DNA from: an uncultured Pseudomonadota bacterium
GTDB taxonomy: Bacteria; Pseudomonadota; Alphaproteobacteria; CACZRW01
Direction of reading: 5' to 3'
DNA length: 6,232 nucleotides
NCBI GenBank assembly: GCA_902783675.1
Contig: CACZRW010000059.1
Location: 1-6,232 of the forward strand
The notes below the pieces were generated by a model. It was not told the DNA's origin and ran no database searches. It worked only from the letters and a program-made list of their open reading frames with translations. Positions 1 to 5,325 of the stretch are shown here, in pieces. Positions within the stretch are counted from its first letter, which is position 1, and every line of letters begins with the position of its first letter. A program made the translations under genes and the position numbers.

Positions 1-95
1 ACTATCTTAACTTTATCACGCCCATGATAAAAGGCGGAAAGCTCGGCATTGACTTTAACGACGATATTTACAAAGTAACTTGTGTGTATAGGTAA
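1..95 (+). CDS. pntAA: NAD(P) transhydrogenase alpha subunit part 1, C-terminal end only (partial)
   Basis: Only the last 30 codons are in the window, read in the frame beginning at base 3 and ending at TAA 93-95. The tail reads NFITPMIKGGKLGIDF followed by NDDIYKVTCVYR. It matches the end of the soluble NAD(H)-binding domain I of proton-translocating transhydrogenase, where an 'NF(I/V)TP' helix leads into a 'DF.D(D/E)I...T' strand. It lies 19 bases upstream of pntAB, the expected order for the split-alpha form of the enzyme. In that form the NAD-binding domain and the first membrane segments are separate polypeptides, unlike the fused PntA of E. coli. The identification rests on this short tail plus the downstream genes. 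The catalytic and nucleotide-binding parts are outside the window and cannot be judged. Confidence 0.85.
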   Translation, partial: YLNFITPMIKGGKLGIDFNDDIYKVTCVYR

Positions 96-101
96 GTAAG
101 T

Positions 102-109
102 AGGGAGGT
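102..109 (+). promoter_or_regulatory. Strong ribosome binding site of pntAB
   Basis: The sequence AGGGAGGT contains a full GGAGGT anti-16S core and ends 5 bases before the ATG at 115. It is the best Shine-Dalgarno site in the window, and it lies in the 19-base pntAA-pntAB gap, so pntAB has its own strong initiation signal inside the operon. Confidence 0.85.
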
Positions 110-114
110 AAAAG

Positions 115-411
115 ATGAGTAGCGAAAGCTTTGTGATACTTTTAACAATTTTTGTGCTGGCGGGATTTGTCGGGTATTATGTGATATGGAAGGTTACGCC
201 TGCCCTGCACTCGCCATTAATGGCGGTTACGAATGCCATATCATCGGTAATTGTGGTGGGAGCGATTATCGCGCTTTTAAAGGCGGAATCCGCTTGGATT
301 GAAGCGGTTGCCTTTGTTGCCATACTAATCGCTTCAATTAACATTTTTGGCGGGTTTATCGTGACAAATCGTATGCTGGCAATGTTTAAGAAAAAGGAGA
401 AAAAGCTATGA
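115..411 (+). CDS. pntAB: NAD(P) transhydrogenase alpha subunit part 2 (membrane subunit PntAB)
   Basis: This 98-residue inner-membrane protein forms part of the proton channel (domain II) of the NAD(P) transhydrogenase, which couples proton entry to reduction of NADP+ by NADH. Three hydrophobic segments are visible, at about residues 5-25, 34-55 and 62-83, followed by a basic cytoplasmic tail ending KKKEKKL. Diagnostic motifs are LHSPLMAVTNAISS (31-44) and IASINIFGGF (72-81). Both closely match the membrane part of E. coli PntA. The start is fixed by a strong AGGGAGGT site 5 bases upstream. Its TGA overlaps the pntB ATG (ATGA, 408-411), so translation of the two subunits is probably coupled. 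Length and context fit the three-gene version of the enzyme known from Rhodospirillum and other bacteria. Nothing appears damaged. Confidence 0.96.
   Translation: MSSESFVILLTIFVLAGFVGYYVIWKVTPALHSPLMAVTNAISSVIVVGAIIALLKAESAWIEAVAFVAILIASINIFGGFIVTNRMLAMFKKKEKKL
394..399 (+). promoter_or_regulatory. Ribosome binding site of pntB inside the end of pntAB
   Basis: AAGGAG lies 8 bases before the pntB ATG at 408 and is embedded in the lysine-rich last codons of pntAB. Together with the ATGA overlap it supports coupled translation and fixes the pntB start. Confidence 0.8.
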
Positions 412-1817
412 TTTCATCGTGGTTTTTGTTCTTTTATCTGGTATCGGGCGTGTGCTTTATCCTTGCGCTTAAGGGGCTTTCCTCGCCCTTAACCGCGGCA
501 AAAGGCAATGTGTTCGGAATTGCGGGCATGGCGATTGCCATAGTGACTACTTTATTGATTCCCGAAGGAAGTGTCTTTTTAAGATATGCGTTCGTCTTGC
601 TGGCGATTATGGGTGGCGGGCTTATCGGTGCCAAGATTGCTCGAGATATACCTATGACGGCGCTTCCGCAACTGGTCGCAGGCTTTCACTCGCTGGTGGG
701 TATGGCGGCGGTATTGGTTGCTATTACTTCGCTGATAGAACCGCAGATTTTCGGTATCGGCGTGGTTGGCGGAATTAATACTTCCAGCTTGTTTGAAATG
801 GCTTTCGGAGCGGTTATCGGAGCGATTACTTTTTCGGGATCGCTTATCGCCTTTGGTAAACTTCAAGGACTTATCACGGGCAAGCCTCTTCGCTTTACTT
901 TGCAGCACAAGCTGAATGCGACTTTGGCGGCTCTGATATTGGCGCTTATTTGCTTTTTCGTGATTTTTGAGTCTTATACGGCTTTCTTTATCTTTGTGAT
1001 ACTGGCGTTTGCGCTTGGCTTTTTACTTATCCTGCCGATTGGCGGGGCGGATATGCCCGTGGTTATATCCATGCTTAACTCATACTCGGGATTTGCCGCC
1101 GTAGGTATAGGGTTCACGCTCGGCAATACCTTGCTAATCATAACCGGTGCGCTGGTCGGTGTGTCGGGTGCGATACTGTCGTATATTATGTGCAAGGCGA
1201 TGAACCGCTCTATCTTTAATGTGATATTGGGCGGGGTTAACATCGGCGGCGCGGACGCTTCGAAAGATAAGAAAGATGATGATAAAGCGGTGAAAATCGG
1301 CTCGCCCGAAGATGCCGCCTTTATCATGGAAAACGCGGAAAAGGTCATCATCGTGCCGGGGTATGGTATGGCGGTTGCCGGCGCTCAGCATGCCCTTTTT
1401 GATATGGCAAATGCGCTTAAAGCCAAAGGGGTTGAAGTGAAATACGCCATACACCCCGTAGCAGGCAGAATGCCCGGGCATATGAATGTTTTGCTGGCGG
1501 AAGCCAATATCCCTTATGAAGATGTGTTTGAACTTGACGCTATCAACGGCGAGTTTGCGACCGCTGATGTTGCCTATGTCATAGGGGCGAACGATGTCAC
1601 CAATCCCTTGGCAAAGACCGATGAGAAAAGTCCTATATTCGGTATGCCGATTTTGGAGGTCGGAAAAGCAAAGACCGTGTTCTTTGTAAAGCGTTCCATG
1701 GCGACGGGATATTCGGGCGTCGAGAATCCTTTATTCTTTGCGGATAACACCATTATGCTTTTCGGCGATGCCAAGAAAGTTACCGAGGAAATAGTCAAGG
1801 ATATGGAAAACAGTTAG
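408..1817 (+). CDS. pntB: NAD(P) transhydrogenase beta subunit (PntB)
   Basis: PntB carries most of the proton channel and the NADP(H)-binding domain III of the inner-membrane transhydrogenase. At 469 residues it is close to E. coli PntB (about 460). About nine hydrophobic helices fill residues 4-265. His94 in GFHSLVG corresponds to the channel histidine (His91 in E. coli). Asp215 and Asn224 in GGADMPVVISMLNSYSG are the other conserved channel residues, followed by LSYIMCKAMNRS (258-269). A charged linker rich in Lys and Asp (about 285-297) joins the membrane part to domain III. There GYGMAVAGAQ (318-327), HPVAGRMPGHMNVLLAEA (349-366), GANDVTNP (393-400) and KRSMATGYSG (428-437) form the NADP(H) site. 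The start is set by AAGGAG 8 bases upstream and by the ATGA overlap with pntAB. It appears intact and functional. The usual 'AVAQAQ' has Gly at 325, a position known to vary. Confidence 0.98.
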   Translation: MISSWFLFFYLVSGVCFILALKGLSSPLTAAKGNVFGIAGMAIAIVTTLLIPEGSVFLRYAFVLLAIMGGGLIGAKIARDIPMTALPQLVAGFHSLVGMAAVLVAITSLIEPQIFGIGVVGGINTSSLFEMAFGAVIGAITFSGSLIAFGKLQGLITGKPLRFTLQHKLNATLAALILALICFFVIFESYTAFFIFVILAFALGFLLILPIGGADMPVVISMLNSYSGFAAVGIGFTLGNTLLIITGALVGVSGAILSYIMCKAMNRSIFNVILGGVNIGGADASKDKKDDDKAVKIGSPEDAAFIMENAEKVIIVPGYGMAVAGAQHALFDMANALKAKGVEVKYAIHPVAGRMPGHMNVLLAEANIPYEDVFELDAINGEFATADVAYVIGANDVTNPLAKTDEKSPIFGMPILEVGKAKTVFFVKRSMATGYSGVENPLFFADNTIMLFGDAKKVTEEIVKDMENS

Positions 1818-1866
1818 CTATTGTTTTTACTTTGCAATCGTTATATTCTTGCGCCCAAAAACAAAC

Positions 1867-1872
1867 AAAGGA
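1867..1872 (+). promoter_or_regulatory. Ribosome binding site that decides the gltX start
   Basis: AAAGGA, 8 bases before the ATG at 1881, is the only plausible Shine-Dalgarno site near the 5' end of gltX. It places the start at 1881 and not at the in-frame TTG at 1821, which lies 3 bases after the pntB stop and would add 20 residues with no counterpart in the family. Confidence 0.75.
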
Positions 1873-1880
1873 AAAACAAA

Positions 1881-3365
1881 ATGGCGAAACAAGTAAGAAC
1901 AAGATTTGCCCCCTCGCCCACGGGGTCTTTGCATTTGGGCGGAGTAAGAACGGCATTTTTTAATTGGCTTTACGCAAGGCAAAACGGGGGCGTATTCGTC
2001 CTGCGCATAGAAGATACGGATGCCGAGCGCTCTACCGAAGAGTCTTCCAAAGGCATTATTGAGTCTATGAAATGGCTCGGACTTGATTGGGACGAAGGAC
2101 CTTTTTATCAATCCCAGCGGCTTGATATCTACTTTGAGCATCTTAAAAAGTTGGCGGATAAAGGTGCGATTTATCCTGCTTTTGATACGCCCGAAGAATT
2201 AGAGGCCATGCGCGAAGAAGCTCGGCGTGCCAAGAAAAATCCCATATACGACCGCCGCGCTTTACGGCTTTCCAAAGATGAAGTGCAACATCGCATTGAC
2301 AGCGGAGAAGAATTCGTGTGGCGATTCAAGGTGCCTGATGAAGGCTACACCGAAATACCCGAGCTTTTAATGGGAACTCAAGACGAGCATAAGATACTTA
2401 ACTCTACCATAGGCGACTTTATCATCACTCGTCCGGGGACAAAGGATAAGCCCGGTATGCCCCTTTATAACTTTGCTTGTGTGGTTGATGATGCGCTTAT
2501 GAAAATTACGCATGTGTTCCGCGGAATGGAGCATTTGCCCAACACTCCCAAGCAGGTCTTGATGTATAATGCTTTCGGCTATGAAGTGCCCCAATTCATT
2601 CATATGCCTATCATTATGAAAAACAACAAGAAAATGAGTAAGCGCGATCCCGATTATGATCCGAGGTTCCCCGTTTCCATTTTAGAGCGCAGGGATTTGG
2701 GATACTTGCCCGAGGCGACGCTTAACTTCCTTGCGCTTTTGGGCTGGTCGCACCCCGAAAGTCAGGAGTTGCTTACGACCGAAGAAATCCTTAAGACCTT
2801 CTCGGTCGATCGTCTTAATAAGGCGAATCCCAACTTTGACGAGGATAAGTATATGCACACCAACGCTTGGCACTTAAAGAACAAATCGGATGCCGAGCTG
2901 GTTGCGCTCACAAAGCCCTTTATGGAGAAAGCGGGGCTTGACCTGTCAATGTATGACGAGAAAAACTTAGAGCGAATGATGGCAATGGAAAAAGAACGTT
3001 GCCATACTTTGGCCCAGTTCCCCGAGGCTCTTTCATACTTTTTTGTCGCTCCTTCGACTTATGAGGAAAAAGGCGTGGAGAAGTCCTTTAAAAATGAAAA
3101 TGCCGATAAGATTTTGGAAAGTGCGGCAAGTATGATTTTAGGGCTTGCCGACAGCGATATGGTAAAGGAAACCATTGACGCCAAGCTCGCCGCCTTTGTG
3201 GAGGCCAGCGGAATTAAGTATGGCATTGTCGGACCTATTCTCCGCCTTGCGCTTACGGGGCGGACACGCTCGCCCGGGCTGCATGAGGTGATAGAGGTGC
3301 TTGGCAAAACCGAGACCGCCGCTCGCCTGCAATCCGCCCGCAAGTTTATCGGCAGCTTAGCTTAG
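1881..3365 (+). CDS. gltX: Glutamyl-tRNA synthetase (glutamate--tRNA ligase)
   Basis: This cytoplasmic class I aminoacyl-tRNA synthetase charges tRNA(Glu) with glutamate using ATP. From ATG 1881 it is 494 residues long, normal for the family. RFAPSPTGSLHLGGVRTAFF (8-27) contains the HIGH-type motif as SLHL, LRIEDTDAERS (41-51) is the usual following block, and KMSKR (251-255) is the KMSKS loop. The C-terminal half (about 300-494) is the anticodon-binding helical region and ends GPILRLALTGRTRSPGLHEV. The cysteines of the zinc-binding form found in E. coli are absent, as in many bacterial GluRS. Oddities are RGMEHLPNT (214-222) where RGEDHLSNT is usual, about six extra residues directly after KMSKR, and an unusual NFDEDKYMHTNAWHLKN stretch (318-334). 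Whether the enzyme also charges tRNA(Gln) cannot be decided here. It lies 63 bases after pntB, so it may be co-transcribed with pnt or have its own promoter. Confidence 0.97.
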   Translation: MAKQVRTRFAPSPTGSLHLGGVRTAFFNWLYARQNGGVFVLRIEDTDAERSTEESSKGIIESMKWLGLDWDEGPFYQSQRLDIYFEHLKKLADKGAIYPAFDTPEELEAMREEARRAKKNPIYDRRALRLSKDEVQHRIDSGEEFVWRFKVPDEGYTEIPELLMGTQDEHKILNSTIGDFIITRPGTKDKPGMPLYNFACVVDDALMKITHVFRGMEHLPNTPKQVLMYNAFGYEVPQFIHMPIIMKNNKKMSKRDPDYDPRFPVSILERRDLGYLPEATLNFLALLGWSHPESQELLTTEEILKTFSVDRLNKANPNFDEDKYMHTNAWHLKNKSDAELVALTKPFMEKAGLDLSMYDEKNLERMMAMEKERCHTLAQFPEALSYFFVAPSTYEEKGVEKSFKNENADKILESAASMILGLADSDMVKETIDAKLAAFVEASGIKYGIVGPILRLALTGRTRSPGLHEVIEVLGKTETAARLQSARKFIGSLA

Positions 3366-3370
3366 GTTTG

Positions 3371-4423
3371 TTAAAAATCGCTTTCGGAGCCTTGCATTTG
3401 CTGGGCGGTCAGAAGGACCTTGGCATTGTTCTTTATGGTGGCAAAGTTGGGAGAGAAAGTTTTGCCTACTTCGCTTTTTATTCTTACCGAGTTTTCGTGA
3501 AAACCTACAAGATTGCTAAGGGCTCTTTCTTCCGCTTTTACGCTGACACCGCCGGATATCTCGGAAGCAAGGTTAAGGCTTTGCTCCCAGCAACAAGAGA
3601 AGTTGTAAGCAATAGATGAGAAAATGTCCGCATCGCAAAGCATCGCTGCCAGCTCGGTGAGCTTTTTTGAAGAGGCAAGCGGCAATAATTCGGCAGGAAT
3701 GCCCGTGGTATCGGGAAGAAAATCTTCCTCACCGTGATAGTATGCCAGGGTCTCGGTGAAAAAATCTTGATATGAACCGATGTCGGTTGCACAAACAAGC
3801 GTCTCAAAATCGGCGGAGAACTTCTTTACTTCATCCTCGTTCATATATTTCATCGCAAAAGGCAAAGTGTAGGCAACGGAAAGTTTTTCCATGCGGAAAG
3901 GTATTATTTTTTCTCCTTCGCGGTTGGTTTTGCCGTCGTGCCCTAAATCATGGGAGAGAGCGGTAAAAAGCAACAGTGCTTTGTCTTCAAGGTCAAGTTT
4001 TATGCTGATTTCCGCTTGTCTTGCATCATAAACCGCCAGCAAAAACATTGCGTTCAGCACCACTTCCTGCATGTGGCGAGCATTATGGTAGCCGTTGGCT
4101 TTGCCCGAGTAGGTTGCGCCGTCGGTGCCCACGGGAGCGGCAGAATCTATCAAATCGGCAATATCCTTCGCCATTAAGAAAAGAGGGTGGGAAGCGGGAA
4201 TCTTGCAAGCTTCAAAGCAAGCCTTGGTTATAATCCAGGTTTTGTGCTCAACCTCTTTCTTGGCGAGAGACTGCAGGAAAATGCCCATTTCGTTACCTTG
4301 TTTCTGCACCCCTTCATCGGGATTGTAGACAAAGGGAACTTTCGCAAGATTAAGCAAATGCGCCGTTTGATCGTTTTTATTTTTTAAATCACTTCCTGTC
4401 ATGGGATTTAAGCTAACACTCAT
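3371..4423 (-). CDS. HD-superfamily protein resembling class I 3',5'-cyclic-nucleotide phosphodiesterases
   Basis: This predicted soluble protein has 350 residues and no signal peptide or membrane helix. The central part (about 105-275) carries the ordered motifs of the PDEase I metal site: YHNARH (112-117), HDLGHDGKTN (158-167), ATDIGSY (212-218) and DADI (264-267). Aligned by eye to human PDE4, His113 is the general-acid position, and His117, His158, Asp159 and Asp266 are the metal ligands, all present. The conserved purine-selecting glutamine near the C-terminus of true PDEs is not recognisable, so the substrate is unknown. Residues 1-100 and 280-350 match nothing I recognise. The gene follows lipA by 23 bases on the same strand and is probably the last gene of an lpdA-lipA transcript. 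The start is uncertain: ATG 4423 has only a weak purine stretch (TAAAGACAAAG) upstream, and Met8 (4402) has none. It could instead be a general HD phosphohydrolase. Confidence 0.88.
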   Translation of the reverse strand: MSVSLNPMTGSDLKNKNDQTAHLLNLAKVPFVYNPDEGVQKQGNEMGIFLQSLAKKEVEHKTWIITKACFEACKIPASHPLFLMAKDIADLIDSAAPVGTDGATYSGKANGYHNARHMQEVVLNAMFLLAVYDARQAEISIKLDLEDKALLLFTALSHDLGHDGKTNREGEKIIPFRMEKLSVAYTLPFAMKYMNEDEVKKFSADFETLVCATDIGSYQDFFTETLAYYHGEEDFLPDTTGIPAELLPLASSKKLTELAAMLCDADIFSSIAYNFSCCWEQSLNLASEISGGVSVKAEERALSNLVGFHENSVRIKSEVGKTFSPNFATIKNNAKVLLTAQQMQGSESDF

Positions 4424-4446
4424 AAAATACTTTGTCTTTAAAAAAA

Positions 4447-5325
4447 TTACTTGGCGAGCCCGCTTAAGATTTCACCGGCATTGTGGGACGAGCGGGTAAG
4501 AGGTGAGGACGAGACCGCCTTAAACCCCATATCAAGCGCAAGTTCTTTGTATGCGGCGAACTCGGCAGGGGGGACATAGCGCGCCACCTCGTGATGTTTC
4601 AGGCTGGGGCGAAGATATTGCCCTATGGTAAGGATTTCCACTTTGGCGCGGCGCAAATCCCGCATAAGAGCCAGAACTTCGGCTTTTTCTTCGCCGAGGC
4701 CTAACATAAAGCCGGACTTTGTGTAAATGAAAGGGGCAAGGTCTTTGGTCTTTGCCAAAACGGATAAGGAAAAATCATAGTCAGCGCCTTTTCTTACTTC
4801 GGGATAAAGACGCTTTACGGTTTCAATGTTGTGGTTAAAGACGGTGGGACGAGCGGTAAGCACTTCTTCCAGCGCGCCGACTTTGTTTTTAAAATCAGGA
4901 GTAAGCACCTCAATACTGATATTCTGATTCAAGTTTCTTATTTCTTTTATGCACCGAGCAAATTGCCCTGCTCCGCCGTCGGGCAAGTCGTCACGAGTAA
5001 CCGAAGTAATGACTACATGGGAAAGGTTAAGCTCCATCACCGTATTTGCTAAATCCTTCGGCTCTTTGGGATTGGGTGGCGGCAAGGGAAGTTTGCCCTT
5101 TGTGACATTGCAAAAAGTGCAACCTCGGGTGCAAACATCGCCTAGAATCAAAAAGGCCGCCGAGCGCTTTTTAAAGCACTCGCCTATGTTCGGACAAGCC
5201 GCGGATTCGCATACCGTATGAAGGGAGGCTTTGCGCATAAGCTTTTTTACGACGGTGGCGCTTTCGCTAAAGTAGCTTGGAACGGTCAGCCATTCGGGCT
5301 TTCTGGCGTTAAACTCTACCATCAT
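4447..5325 (-). CDS. lipA: Lipoyl synthase (radical SAM)
   Basis: LipA inserts two sulfur atoms into protein-bound octanoyl groups to make the lipoyl cofactor of pyruvate and 2-oxoglutarate dehydrogenases and the glycine cleavage H protein. Both [4Fe-4S] sites are visible. The auxiliary cluster is Cys39, Cys44 and Cys50 (CESAACPNIGEC), and the radical SAM cluster is Cys65, Cys69 and Cys72 (CTRGCTFC). Family blocks VVITSVTRDDLPDGGA (104-119), FNHNIETVKRLYP (163-175), KSGFMLGLGE (203-212) and LTIGQYLRPSLKHH (232-245) follow in order. Ser280 in RSSHNA is the serine that ligates the auxiliary cluster; the usual wording is RSSYHA. The 292-residue length is slightly short but complete. The ATG at 5325 overlaps the lpdA stop (ATGA), and a second ATG follows at once. 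With no good Shine-Dalgarno site, translation is probably coupled to lpdA. Confidence 0.97.
   Translation of the reverse strand: MMVEFNARKPEWLTVPSYFSESATVVKKLMRKASLHTVCESAACPNIGECFKKRSAAFLILGDVCTRGCTFCNVTKGKLPLPPPNPKEPKDLANTVMELNLSHVVITSVTRDDLPDGGAGQFARCIKEIRNLNQNISIEVLTPDFKNKVGALEEVLTARPTVFNHNIETVKRLYPEVRKGADYDFSLSVLAKTKDLAPFIYTKSGFMLGLGEEKAEVLALMRDLRRAKVEILTIGQYLRPSLKHHEVARYVPPAEFAAYKELALDMGFKAVSSSPLTRSSHNAGEILSGLAK

Noticed and set aside
1359..1390. Gly325 in place of Gln in the PntB GYGMAVAQAQ motif
   Set aside because: This position also varies in known functional transhydrogenases (for example Lys in mammalian NNT as I recall it), so it does not suggest loss of NADP binding.
1821..1847. 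Possible promoter for gltX (TTGTTT and TATATT)
   Set aside because: The -10-like TATATT is reasonable, but the -35 match is poor and the spacer is only 15 bases in an A/T-rich gap. It is too weak to call without transcript data.
1821..1880. TTG start giving GltX 20 extra N-terminal residues
   Set aside because: No Shine-Dalgarno site precedes it because it sits 3 bases after the pntB stop. The extra residues have no counterpart in GluRS, whose family start (xxVRTRFAPSPTG) fits the ATG at 1881.
3334..3408. Inverted repeat CCGCCC / GGGCGG across the gltX-HD gene junction
   Set aside because: The arms are 6 bases with a loop of more than 60 bases, inside two coding sequences and with no T-run. 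This is expected by chance.
4441..4470. Terminator after lipA (T-run following GCGGGCTCGCC)
   Set aside because: The T-run is real, but the best stem before it (GGC/GCC or GCG/CGC) is only 3 base pairs, too weak for an intrinsic terminator.
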